The translations under genes and the position numbers were made by a program. A stretch of 37,145 nucleotides of DNA, taken from JALZAQ01 sp038253885 (GTDB taxonomy: Bacteria; Gemmatimonadota; Gemmatimonadetes; Gemmatimonadales; Gemmatimonadaceae). The notes beneath the pieces were generated by a model. It had not been told where the DNA came from. It worked only from the letters and a program-made list of their open reading frames with translations, and did not search any database. The DNA lies in contig JBBSGP010000030.1 in NCBI GenBank assembly GCA_038253885.1, positions 1-37,145 of the forward strand. The letters are read 5' to 3'. Of the stretch, positions 17,344 to 25,212 are shown piece by piece. Each line of letters opens with the position of its first letter. Within the stretch, counting starts at the first letter, position 1.

Positions 17344-18386
17344 GCGTGATGATCCACGACAGAGGTGCCGGCACAGAGTGCGAGTGTAAGGCTTGTTACA
17401 ATCTGCTCATCGGTGGAGACCCGGCTATCCTTGAGCGCGATGTCCGCTTGGAGCAGGGCGCAGGCGGCTCCATCGAGCTCATCGTCGCGCCACTTCCCTG
17501 CCGCCTTTTCCCACCCCGTGACAGCCTCCTTCCAGGGACGCCCGGTGAACGCACCAGTGCTTTTGAGAAGATCGTAGTAGTCCACCGATGCATAGCGGTT
17601 ACTCGTGTCCAGACCCCATGCCAGTGCCAGGGTCTGAGTCGTCAATGCCATCACGATCGAAACCCCAGTCGTTTTTGGCTGCTCGAGGATGTGCGGCAGT
17701 AGCCCGAGGGCACGCGCTGCATCCCGTTGGCTCACGTGATCGAGAAAATCGCCGAGGGTGCGACCACGCTGAATACCGACCACGGCACCTACCGCTGTCT
17801 CGTCGATCTCCTCCCCGTTCGAGTAGCTCAGGAGCTTCTCGATCTCGACGGCGAGAGCCGGTAAGTCAGGACCAATGGCGGATTCGAGAAGGTCGATCGC
17901 CTCCGGCGTGATCGATGCGCCGAAGCTCTGGACGTGTTCGACGATCCAGGGGGATATCCTCCCGCTCTTGAGAGGCTCGAATTTCAGCGACCGAGCAAGT
18001 CTCTGCAGATTCTTGTCCGGCACGGCTTTCTCGCCGCCAGCATCGACGAGCACGAGTAGGACGTGCCCGGAGGGATGGTTCAGATAGCGCTCCAGAGCCG
18101 CCCGTGCGTTCTTCTTCAATGCGCTGACGTCCCGGATCACCACGACTCGGCGCTCCGCCAAGAGAGGTGGCGTACCCAGAAGTGACTCGACAGTCTCCGC
18201 ATTGAGATCCCCGGCCCTTCGCACATCCAGGTTGAAGTCGCGGGTCGCGGGATCGCTGGCGGCGTTGATGAGATCGCGCAGCGCTTCTGCCTTTTGATAT
18301 TCCTCGTCGCCGAACAGGTAGTACACCCGTTCGAACGCGTGTGCGCGGATGGATTTCCGGAGGGCAGCTAGGGAGTCAGCAGCCAT
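17340..18386 (-). CDS. holA: DNA polymerase III subunit delta
   Basis: A 348-residue clamp-loader subunit that opens the beta sliding clamp (encoded by dnaN at the other end of this window). Recognised from the N-terminal VYYLFGDEEYQKAEALRDLI, the central LLGTPPLLAERRVVVIRDV and VPDKNLQRLARSLKFEPL segments, and the helical C-terminal collar domain. Start ATG 18386 was chosen at the point where similarity begins; the open frame continues upstream without family character. It is the first gene of the chain holA, SPOR, mutS, M16 and M16. Confidence 0.95.
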   Translation of the reverse strand: MAADSLAALRKSIRAHAFERVYYLFGDEEYQKAEALRDLINAASDPATRDFNLDVRRAGDLNAETVESLLGTPPLLAERRVVVIRDVSALKKNARAALERYLNHPSGHVLLVLVDAGGEKAVPDKNLQRLARSLKFEPLKSGRISPWIVEHVQSFGASITPEAIDLLESAIGPDLPALAVEIEKLLSYSNGEEIDETAVGAVVGIQRGRTLGDFLDHVSQRDAARALGLLPHILEQPKTTGVSIVMALTTQTLALAWGLDTSNRYASVDYYDLLKSTGAFTGRPWKEAVTGWEKAAGKWRDDELDGAACALLQADIALKDSRVSTDEQIVTSLTLALCAGTSVVDHHA

Positions 18387-18526
18387 GACCACAATATAGC
18401 GTCGATCGAGCCTCCGACCGTGGCGGCCAGCGGCGGTCCCATCGAGACGCCGGGGCAGGCATGCGATCAGGGCGAGCTGCAAACGAGGGGTGCGGCCGAG
18501 CCTCTAACGGGTGGAGGCCACCGAGG

Positions 18527-19054
18527 CTAGCGACCCCAGGCTACAAACTGGAATTCGCTTCCGGCGAGACCAGCCGGAGCCTGCTCGGCGAGCATGGCCG
18601 CGGGCCAGACGGGTACGCCCGCCGACGCCGAGGCAACATAGGCCTGCTTCACAATCTGAGAAGGCAGCTCGGGACGGGAGGCGATGACTGGCGCCAGCGT
18701 CGGGGTGGGCCGCGGATCACTCCAGTTCAGTATGCCCGCAGCCAGAAAGCCGACAGCCACAACGCCTGCAGCGGCGAGCATGAATGAACCCGTCCCAGGA
18801 CCGCTGTACAGCTTGGCATGTAGATCGGCTGAATGCACCTGACGAATGCGGCTGTTCAACCGTTCGGCGAAGTCTGAGGACGGCTGGATCGTCGGCAGGT
18901 TGCGGAATACGAGCAGACCACGCCGGATCGCCGTGTCATGCTGGCCACAGCGGACACACTCGGCGAGGTGTCGTTGCATGGACACGAGCTCGACATCGGA
19001 CAGCGTATTATCGACAAAGGCGAGATGCCGGTCCCTGAACTCTCGACAGTCCAT
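18527..19054 (-). CDS. Zinc-finger anti-sigma factor (putative)
   Basis: A 175-residue membrane protein. The N-terminal ZAS motif H29-x3-C33-x2-C36 (HLAECVRC) is typical of anti-sigma factors that hold an ECF sigma factor at the membrane. A transmembrane helix spans about residues 90-111, and a periplasmic tail of about 65 residues may sense envelope stress. The ECF sigma gene lies 212 bases upstream in the same direction, so they are probably partners, but a strong terminator lies between them (19201-19235). The start at 19054 is placed so that the ZAS domain is at the N-terminus. Confidence 0.85.
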   Translation of the reverse strand: MDCREFRDRHLAFVDNTLSDVELVSMQRHLAECVRCGQHDTAIRRGLLVFRNLPTIQPSSDFAERLNSRIRQVHSADLHAKLYSGPGTGSFMLAAAGVVAVGFLAAGILNWSDPRPTPTLAPVIASRPELPSQIVKQAYVASASAGVPVWPAAMLAEQAPAGLAGSEFQFVAWGR

Positions 19055-19200
19055 CCTGCTCTCACTCCGCCACGGAAGGGTTCGAGGAGAGGTACCCGTG
19101 AGGTAGATCACAGTTCCGACAACGATGTCGAGGGGACGCCAGCCGTGCCAGAGGGGGCCGCCCCTGACGGGCCCGACGCCGGAGGCCTCAAGTGGGCGCC

Positions 19201-19235
19201 AAAAAAGCGAGCGGCGGGGCATGACCCCCACCGCT
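19201..19235 (-). terminator. Rho-independent terminator after the ECF sigma gene
   Basis: Read on the minus strand: AGCGGTGGGG, loop, CCCCGCCGCT, then CGC and a run of six T. The stem is 10 bp with one mismatch (19210-19219 with 19226-19235). It lies 32 bases after the sigma-factor stop codon and before the anti-sigma gene, so the two genes are not simply co-transcribed at equal levels. Confidence 0.8.
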
Positions 19236-19266
19236 CTGCCTGATTCTTCCCACCTACGCAGATGTG

Positions 19267-19905
19267 CTATTCCAGACCAGGCTCGATGATCGCCGCGAAG
19301 GAGTTTCGCGCGCGATTCAGACGCGACTTCACGGTACCCAGATTACACCCCGTGATCTCTGCAATCTCCTCGTACGACTTCCCCTCCAACTCCCGAAGCA
19401 CGAAGACCTGGCGATGATGCTCCGGAAGCTGGGATACGGATTCCTCCACGAGCGCTCGCAGATGGCGTTTCCGATAGAGGTCGTCCGGTCGGGAGTTGTA
19501 GTCCTCGAACTGAAGTGGCCGATCCTCATCCTGCCAGTTCTTCCGGATCGTCTGGAAGAAAACCAGCGGGTTGCGCGACCGGTTTCGTAGCTCGTTCTTG
19601 GCCAGATTGGAAGCGATCGTATAGATCCAGGTCGAGAACTTTTTCGACTGGTCAAAACGGTGGAGATGCCGGTAGACCCGGATGAAGACCTCCTGAACGA
19701 GGTCCTCGCCGCGTTCCCGATCCCCGATGGTGCGATAGATGAAGTTGAGCAGCCGTGTCTGATAACGCTCGACCAGAATCTGGAATGCCCGCTCCTCGCC
19801 CGCGAGGAACGCCGAGACCAGATCCGAATCATCCAGCGTGTGCAGTTGCTCTCGGACAGCCGCACCCGGCGACGGCACTAGCTGCTTGAGCGCGACGTCA
19901 GCCAT
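19267..19905 (-). CDS. ECF sigma factor (RpoE-like)
   Basis: A 212-residue sigma-70 family protein with only regions 2 and 4. Region 2 includes FQILVERYQTRLLNFIYR and GEDLVQEVFIRVYRHLHRF (core-binding and -10 recognition). Region 4 contains LPEHHRQVFVLRELEGKSYEEIAEI and GTVKSRLNRAR (the -35-binding helix-turn-helix). It has the size of Group-4 sigma factors that respond to envelope stress. Start ATG 19905 follows a good ribosome site (AAGGAG). Its likely antagonist is the ZAS protein downstream. Confidence 0.95.
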   Translation of the reverse strand: MADVALKQLVPSPGAAVREQLHTLDDSDLVSAFLAGEERAFQILVERYQTRLLNFIYRTIGDRERGEDLVQEVFIRVYRHLHRFDQSKKFSTWIYTIASNLAKNELRNRSRNPLVFFQTIRKNWQDEDRPLQFEDYNSRPDDLYRKRHLRALVEESVSQLPEHHRQVFVLRELEGKSYEEIAEITGCNLGTVKSRLNRARNSFAAIIEPGLE

Positions 19906-19987
19906 TTTTTCTCCTTCCCCCAATCCATGAAGGTACCTGCACCGACAAGACAACACGCGACTGCTGCCTCCCGTCTTATCCGTTGCC

Positions 19988-20016
19988 ATTCTAAAGCAGA
20001 GGGCGTGCCGACTCAG
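19988..20016 (-). promoter_or_regulatory. Possible sigma-70 promoter for the ECF sigma gene
   Basis: On the minus strand, a -35-like CTGAGT (20016-20011), a 17-base spacer and a -10 TAGAAT (19993-19988, 5 of 6 consensus bases). Transcription would start about 75 bases before the ATG at 19905. The -35 is weak. Confidence 0.4.
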
Positions 20017-20162
20017 GCTGGCGGTCGGTGTTTTGGCTAACTGTCATTGCTCTAGCGAGTTACTTAAATATCCGTGCCCGTAAATATACCGAACCAAACG
20101 ATGGCTGTCTACTCTGGATGACGGCGATCGGGACGGCAGGGCTCGCCCGCCGGCATTGCTGC

Positions 20163-20182
20163 AGACCCTCGCCCGAGGGTCT
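20163..20182. repeat. Perfect inverted repeat (9-bp arms)
   Basis: AGACCCTCG, CC, CGAGGGTCT. It lies 46-65 bases after the Nudix stop on the minus strand. It could be a transcript-end hairpin, but no T-run follows on either strand, so an operator or simple mRNA-stabilising hairpin is equally possible. Confidence 0.6.
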
Positions 20183-20227
20183 CCGGTCACGGCTATTTGT
20201 GTCGCCTTACTGTCACGACGGCGGCTG

Positions 20228-20821
20228 TTATCGCCCGGCGCGGAATCCTGCGGCATAGAGCAATCCGACGGCCGTCTTGGCATCTCGGATCTCGCCCCGC
20301 TCGATCATCGTGAGCGCCTCGGAGAGTCTGCGAACCTCGACGGTCATGAACTCGTCCGCCTCGTGCCGCGCCGCCCCTCGGGTCAGCCCGACTGCGAGAT
20401 AGATGTGGATCTTTTCGTCCGTGAAGCCGGGCGTCGTGAAGAGCGTGTACAGATGTTCGACGCGATCGGCGCTGCACCCCGTTTCCTCTTCGAGCTCGCG
20501 GCGAGCGCACGCGAGCGGATCCTCACCAGCCTCGAGTCGGCCAGCAGGGATCTCGTACAGGTATTCGCCAGCCGCGTAACGGTACTGCCGGATCAGCATT
20601 ACTTGGGGATCATCTCCCGACAGGTCGCTGACGAAGGGGACGACAGCGCTCGCGCCCGGATGTCGAATCATCTCCAGCTCTCCGACCGACCCGTTCGGGA
20701 AGCGCACCTCATCCACATCCAGGCTCACGATTCGGCCGGTATAGACCCGCCGACTGCTGACTCTCCCCACATGGTCTGTCACGGCTCCTCGGCTGGCAGG
20801 GCGTGCTTTGTCAGCTGCCAC
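20228..20821 (-). CDS. Nudix hydrolase, ADP-ribose pyrophosphatase type
   Basis: A 197-residue enzyme with a complete Nudix box, Gx5Ex7REUxEExGU: GRLEAGE, seven residues, then RELEEETGC. Upstream, QVMLIRQYRYAAGEYLYEIPAG is typical of the ADP-sugar pyrophosphatase branch, which splits ADP-ribose into AMP and ribose-5-phosphate. The substrate is inferred from this branch only. The GTG start at 20821 lies inside the end of the preceding M16 gene (11-base overlap), so it is translated together with the peptidase pair. Confidence 0.92.
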   Translation of the reverse strand: MAADKARPASRGAVTDHVGRVSSRRVYTGRIVSLDVDEVRFPNGSVGELEMIRHPGASAVVPFVSDLSGDDPQVMLIRQYRYAAGEYLYEIPAGRLEAGEDPLACARRELEEETGCSADRVEHLYTLFTTPGFTDEKIHIYLAVGLTRGAARHEADEFMTVEVRRLSEALTMIERGEIRDAKTAVGLLYAAGFRAGR

Positions 20822-22208
20822 GCAGGATGTCAGTTCTGTCGTGGGAGATCAGCGGCCCGAACTCCATGCGCTCGAGTGGCGACCTGATGATGGCGGGATC
20901 ACCGACGACGAGAAGCTGCAACTGATCGGGATGAAGATAGCTCTGGGCCGACATCAGCACATCGTCCACGGTCACGGCGCGAACGTTAGCACGGTAGCGG
21001 TCGAAGTAATCATCCGGCAGAGCGAAAACGATCGCCGCGGTGAGCGCATTCGCGACGGCGCCGACGGTCTCGTACTTCACCGGAAAGACGCCATCCAGAT
21101 AGCTCGTTGCCAGCGAGAGCTCGTTTTCCGTGATTGGCTCGGTCCGGATGCGGTCGATCTCGGACAACACTTCGCGCGCCGCGTCGCCCGTGACATCGCT
21201 GCGCACGGCGGCGGACACGACAAAGGGGCCGGCTGCCCGGCGCCAATCGAAATAGGAACTGGCGCCGTAGGTATAGCCATGCGCCTCGCGCAGGTTGAGG
21301 TTGATGCGCGAGGAAAACAGCCCACCGAGAACCGCATTCATTACCAGTACGGGAAAGAAATTTGCCGAGGCTCGTGGGACTGCCACGTGACCCAGACGCA
21401 TCTCGGACTGCTGGGCATTCGTCTTCTTGACGAGATGCATCGCCCGCGCGCGACGAGCTGGCCGGTCGACGACGGTTACCGCAGAAGGGGAGACGGCCTT
21501 CCAGGCCCCGAACACGTGAGCAGCAGTTGTGAAGGCGTGCTCCGGCGGCACGTCTCCCGCAATAACAATGGCGCTGCCCGCCGGCCGATAGCGTTCCGCA
21601 TGAAACCGTCGGAGTGAGTCGGCGGAAAGAGCTGTCACCGATTCTGCGCTTCCATCCTGCGGATGCGCATACCGCGAATCACGGGCGTAAACAGCTACGG
21701 CAAGCATTTCGTCCGCGAGCTGCCGAGGCTCAGCGCGAAGTTGGAGAAGCTCGGCCAGTCGTTCCGACTTGAGGCGCTCCACCTCATGCTCGGGAAAGGT
21801 CGGGGTCAGAACTACCTCACCCAGCAACTCCAGCATCGTATCCAGCCGCGGTGCGAGCCCTGACACTTTCACGATCGCCGAATCCCAACTGGCTCCAGAA
21901 TCGATGGACGCTCCGAGACGCTCGAACAACTCCATCATCTCGTCGCCGCGCCGCTCGCCTGATCCTTCCAGCAGCCCTCTCGCCGTGAGTTGCGCCAGTC
22001 CTTCATCGCCCGGTGACTCCATCATCGCTCCGGCGTCCGTGACGAAATTCACCGCTATCACGGGAAGCCGGCGCACCGGTACAACTATCACCTGCAGGCC
22101 GTTGGGGAGGGCCAACCGCTCAGAGCGCGGAAATTGATAAGGGCGAACTGCTCCAGGCCGTGGCCGCTCCTGAGTGGAGCCGCCCCGTCTGCCCGGGGCT
22201 GTTGTCAC
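20811..22208 (-). CDS. M16 peptidase-like subunit without HxxEH (inactive partner, second pair)
   Basis: A 465-residue M16 protein. At the zinc motif it reads GLAQLTARGLLEG: the family's H, E and H are Q73, A76 and R77, so zinc binding is lost. The C-terminal substrate-positioning region is kept (SSRINLNLREAHGYTYG, with Arg and Tyr). The GTG start at 22208 overlaps the stop of the catalytic subunit (GTGA). No clear signal peptide is seen in either subunit of this pair, so it may act in the cytoplasm, unlike the pair at 11-13.7 kb. Confidence 0.92.
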   Translation of the reverse strand: MTTAPGRRGGSTQERPRPGAVRPYQFPRSERLALPNGLQVIVVPVRRLPVIAVNFVTDAGAMMESPGDEGLAQLTARGLLEGSGERRGDEMMELFERLGASIDSGASWDSAIVKVSGLAPRLDTMLELLGEVVLTPTFPEHEVERLKSERLAELLQLRAEPRQLADEMLAVAVYARDSRYAHPQDGSAESVTALSADSLRRFHAERYRPAGSAIVIAGDVPPEHAFTTAAHVFGAWKAVSPSAVTVVDRPARRARAMHLVKKTNAQQSEMRLGHVAVPRASANFFPVLVMNAVLGGLFSSRINLNLREAHGYTYGASSYFDWRRAAGPFVVSAAVRSDVTGDAAREVLSEIDRIRTEPITENELSLATSYLDGVFPVKYETVGAVANALTAAIVFALPDDYFDRYRANVRAVTVDDVLMSAQSYLHPDQLQLLVVGDPAIIRSPLERMEFGPLISHDRTDILRGS

Positions 22209-23524
22209 GCGCCGTTTCCCGAGGCAGTGAGGCCCGCGCCAACAGCCTCATCGGAAGGGATATCTCGCGGAACGTACTCGAGTAAAGCGCGGTTGTCCGG
22301 GCCGAGCCAGTCTCGTACAAACTCATTCACGCGATCGGCGGTCACGGACCGATACCCCTCCACTTCCTCGTTTAACCGAGTCGGGTCGCCAAAATAGGTC
22401 GCGAACATGGACAGCCTCTCGGCACGCTCGCCCGCCTGCTGCATCGTCATCACAAATGCAGTTTCGATGAGAGCGATTGCGCGCTCCACCTCGGTCGTGG
22501 TTACTCCCTGAGATCGAAGCAGGTCGACCTCGCTCGTGACCTCCGACTCCAGAAGCTCAGCCGAGACATGTGGTCGGGCAAGCGCATCGATGACCAGCAG
22601 ATCAACGCTCTTTGCCAGGTCATAGGTGAAGGCGTTCACATCGGATGTGATCTGCCGCCCACGCACAAGGGAACGTGAGAGTCGACTTCCCTTCCCCATG
22701 CCCAGCACGGCTGCACATACACTCGCCACATAGTGGTCAACACTTCCGAAAGTCGGGACGCGAAACGCCATGAAGAGACGCGGTACGACGACATCATCAC
22801 TCACTCGACGCCGAAGCGTTTGGCCAAGACGAGATGCCAGTGACATGCTGGCGAGAGGTGGACGAGGGGCTCCTCGTGAAATCGGACCGAAATACTCCTC
22901 GACCAGATGCCGTGCTTCGCCCGGGTCAAAATCCCCAGCGATGGTGAGAACAGCATTATCGGGAGTATAGAAGGTTGTGAAGAATTGCCTGATGTCGTCG
23001 AGACTGGCCGCCGACAGATCATCCAGAGATCCAATAAGAGAGTGGTGGAAAGGATGCTGTGCCGGAAAGACGATCTCGGGTAGTTTCTCCCACCAGGTTC
23101 CGTACGGCTGGTTGTCCACCGACCACCGGCGCTCGTTTTTCACGACGTCCCGTTGTGTGTCGAGCTTCTGCTGCGTCATCGCGGGCAGGAGACAGCCCAT
23201 TCGGTCAGCCTCGAGCCAGAGGGCAATGGGGAGCTGGTGGGATGGCAGCGTCTCGAAGTAGTTCGTCCGATCCAGCCAGGTCGATCCATTCAGCGTTCCG
23301 CCGGCACGCTGGATCAGCTCAAAATGCTCGTTCGCTTGGACATGCGCCGAACCCTGGAAGAGCATGTGCTCGAAGAGATGTGCGAATCCGGTCCGTCCCG
23401 GCCTCTCATTCGCCGATCCGACGTGATACCAGAGATTGACCGCGACGATCGGAGCAGTGTGATCCTCGGACAGTGTTACCAGCAAGCCGTTTGACAGACG
23501 ATAGAAATCGATCGGAATCTCCAT
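22205..23524 (-). CDS. M16 zinc peptidase, catalytic subunit (second pair)
   Basis: A 439-residue peptidase. The zinc motif is H49-L-F-E52-H53 (GFAHLFEHMLFQGS), with the third ligand probably E131 in VVKNERR. Start ATG 23524 (MEIPIDFYRLSNGL) was chosen because it is where M16 similarity begins; the open frame continues upstream through the divergent promoter region. No signal peptide is visible at this start. It overlaps its inactive partner by 4 bases. It diverges from the pterin genes, with 133 bases between starts. Confidence 0.94.
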   Translation of the reverse strand: MEIPIDFYRLSNGLLVTLSEDHTAPIVAVNLWYHVGSANERPGRTGFAHLFEHMLFQGSAHVQANEHFELIQRAGGTLNGSTWLDRTNYFETLPSHQLPIALWLEADRMGCLLPAMTQQKLDTQRDVVKNERRWSVDNQPYGTWWEKLPEIVFPAQHPFHHSLIGSLDDLSAASLDDIRQFFTTFYTPDNAVLTIAGDFDPGEARHLVEEYFGPISRGAPRPPLASMSLASRLGQTLRRRVSDDVVVPRLFMAFRVPTFGSVDHYVASVCAAVLGMGKGSRLSRSLVRGRQITSDVNAFTYDLAKSVDLLVIDALARPHVSAELLESEVTSEVDLLRSQGVTTTEVERAIALIETAFVMTMQQAGERAERLSMFATYFGDPTRLNEEVEGYRSVTADRVNEFVRDWLGPDNRALLEYVPRDIPSDEAVGAGLTASGNGA

Positions 23525-23591
23525 ATCGCGAAAGGTGCATGGCCTAGAGGTGGAGAGGAACCCCGTCGCCGGCTCAGCGTGACTCCAGGAA

Positions 23592-23620
23592 TTGAGCCGT
23601 GTGCTTACCTGGGGTATACT
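23592..23620 (+). promoter_or_regulatory. Sigma-70 promoter for the pterin gene pair
   Basis: A -35 TTGAGC (23592-23597), a 17-base spacer and a -10 TATACT (23615-23620). A start near 23627 gives a leader of about 31 bases with the ribosome site AGGAG (23646-23650) before GTG 23658. Confidence 0.75.
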
Positions 23621-23657
23621 CCTTTCGGGCATCGACGAGCTGTCTAGGAGACTTATC

Positions 23658-24161
23658 GTGCGCACGCATGCCGAGTTCAGGGTGTCTGTCTCGAAAGACT
23701 ACCTCGTCTTCGCCGCGGCGCACTTCATCACGCTTTCCAGGCATCGTCACGAATCCCTTCATGGACACAACTACAGGGTCGGGGTTGTTCTCGAGGGGTC
23801 GCTCGATCCGGAGAGTTCGTACGTAGTCGATTTTGGCGTGGTGAAGAATCTCATGCGGCGGCTATGCGACGAGATCGATCATAAGGTTCTCCTCCCACTT
23901 CGGAATTCACGCCTCGGCATCACGACGCAGGAAGGGATCGTCTCGGTGGCACTGGACGGCAAGCCACGGTACGCATTTCCAGAGGAGGACTGTGCGATGC
24001 TCGACATCCCGAACACCACTGTCGAGATGCTCGCCCAGTACCTGCTGAGCCGTGTGCGCACGGAGCTTTCTGGTCCGGAGGGAGGGCAGCTCACTGCCGT
24101 CGAGCTCGAAGTCGAGGAGAACTTTGGACAATCGGCGATCTGTCGCGAACGCCTCGTCTAG
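23658..24161 (+). CDS. 6-pyruvoyl-tetrahydropterin synthase family protein, PTPS-III signature
   Basis: A 167-residue COG0720 protein. Zinc ligands are H22 (FAAAHF), H35 and H37 (HGH). Where QueD carries a catalytic Cys (CxxxHGH), this protein has E32-x2-HGH (HESLHGH), the signature of PTPS-III. In that group Glu replaces Cys and the enzyme makes 6-hydroxymethyl-dihydropterin from dihydroneopterin triphosphate, bypassing FolB in folate synthesis. Asp and His in EIDHKVLLP complete the site. The GTG start at 23658 is set by AGGAG 8 bases before it and by the promoter just upstream, which lies within a longer open frame. A pterin dehydratase follows 46 bases later. Confidence 0.85.
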   Translation: MRTHAEFRVSVSKDYLVFAAAHFITLSRHRHESLHGHNYRVGVVLEGSLDPESSYVVDFGVVKNLMRRLCDEIDHKVLLPLRNSRLGITTQEGIVSVALDGKPRYAFPEEDCAMLDIPNTTVEMLAQYLLSRVRTELSGPEGGQLTAVELEVEENFGQSAICRERLV

Positions 24162-24207
24162 TGAGCGCTCGTAATGCACCTTGACCTATTCTGACACTGG
24201 AGCAGGA

Positions 24208-24561
24208 ATGCCTCAGCACGAACCGACGTATACCGGAGCGCTTCTGACCGAGAAGGTTGCCTCGCTGGCAGGGTGGTCGGCGGCTGATGGGACCATTACT
24301 CGACGCTATCGGACCTCCGGCTGGTCGGCAACGCTGATGCTGGTGAACGCCATCGGATTTCTCGCCGAAGCCGCGGATCATCATCCCGATCTCGAAGTAT
24401 CCTGGGATAGTGTGCGCGTGACGCTGTCCACGCATAGCGCGAAGGGTGTGACCGATAAGGACCTGGCGCTCGCGGCTCTGTTCGAGCGGACGGCACTCTG
24501 GACACCGGACAAGGGCAGTCCGCTCGCCGGTGCGAAGAAGCCTCTCGTCCGGGGCGGTTGA
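24208..24561 (+). CDS. Pterin-4a-carbinolamine dehydratase
   Basis: A 117-residue protein with the PCD signature E-x3-H-H-P-x5-W (EAADHHPDLEVSW), followed by the THSAKGVTDKDLALA helix. It dehydrates 4a-hydroxy-tetrahydropterins. In bacteria without phenylalanine hydroxylase, PCD homologues are often tied to folate or molybdopterin metabolism. Its place behind the PTPS-III-type gene supports a pterin or folate role. Start ATG 24208 follows GGAG; an earlier in-frame TTG (24181) lacks a ribosome site. Its 3' end converges on the YdcF gene with only 21 bases between stops. Confidence 0.93.
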   Translation: MPQHEPTYTGALLTEKVASLAGWSAADGTITRRYRTSGWSATLMLVNAIGFLAEAADHHPDLEVSWDSVRVTLSTHSAKGVTDKDLALAALFERTALWTPDKGSPLAGAKKPLVRGG

Positions 24562-24582
24562 GGTAAGGAGACTCCGACTGAC

Positions 24583-25173
24583 TCAGCGCTCCAGTAGGAG
24601 GGTGAGGGGCACCTTCAGCGACTCGCTAAGAACGTACTTCCACCGACTCCCACTGGAGGAGATCGGACTTGTCCGCGTGGGGGATGTGTAAGGGACAAGA
24701 CCAAGGCGACGGGCGACGATCCCGAGACGCAGGCTGTGAAAGGGATCGCTCACAAGAATGACTGACTTGTCGGCCTCATGCTCCATCAGCCGAACAACCC
24801 CATGAAGCGATTCGCTGGTTGTGCGGCCTTGGTTCTCGAGGCGGATTGCCGAGTCGGGAACACCATGTTGAAGCATGTACCGGCGACCAACCGCCGCTTC
24901 GCTGGTCGTATCTCCCAGGCCTTCTCCTCCGGTGAGGATGACCTCACGAGCCAGAGAGCGCTGCCACAGGGACAGGGCATGGTCGAGCCGAGCACGCAGA
25001 ACCGGAGAGGGGTGCCCGACATACTGTGCGGCGCCCATGACGACGATCGCGATCACCGGTCGCGCCTCATCGCGACGCTCCCATTCAATGACTGCCCCCA
25101 TCGATCCCAGCCAGATCAGGAGCAGGCCGGCAATACTGGCGCGCAGAACTCGCTGCCCACGATCCTGTCCCAT
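24583..25173 (-). CDS. YdcF/SanA-family (DUF218) membrane protein
   Basis: A 196-residue protein with one N-terminal transmembrane helix (about 10-30) and a DUF218 domain. The domain shows IVVMGAAQYVGHPSPVLRARLDHALSLW, the acidic LTGGEG, and NQGRTTSESL and VSDPFHSLR. DUF218 proteins (ElyC, SanA, YdcF) act in the envelope and several affect lipid-carrier use or barrier function, but no reaction is proven. It lies 39 bases after the TetR gene in the same direction. Confidence 0.9.
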   Translation of the reverse strand: MGQDRGQRVLRASIAGLLLIWLGSMGAVIEWERRDEARPVIAIVVMGAAQYVGHPSPVLRARLDHALSLWQRSLAREVILTGGEGLGDTTSEAAVGRRYMLQHGVPDSAIRLENQGRTTSESLHGVVRLMEHEADKSVILVSDPFHSLRLGIVARRLGLVPYTSPTRTSPISSSGSRWKYVLSESLKVPLTLLLER

Positions 25174-25212
25174 GCCTCGGAAGCTACGTAAGAGCAGAAC
25201 GCAAAACGCGAT

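Larger units (their letters stand above)
19906..20227. other. 322-base intergenic region between Nudix and sigma genes
   Basis: It holds the likely sigma-gene promoter (19988-20016), an AT-rich stretch (about 20050-20095) and a near-perfect inverted repeat (20163-20182) after the Nudix stop. I see no gene in it. Confidence 0.6.
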
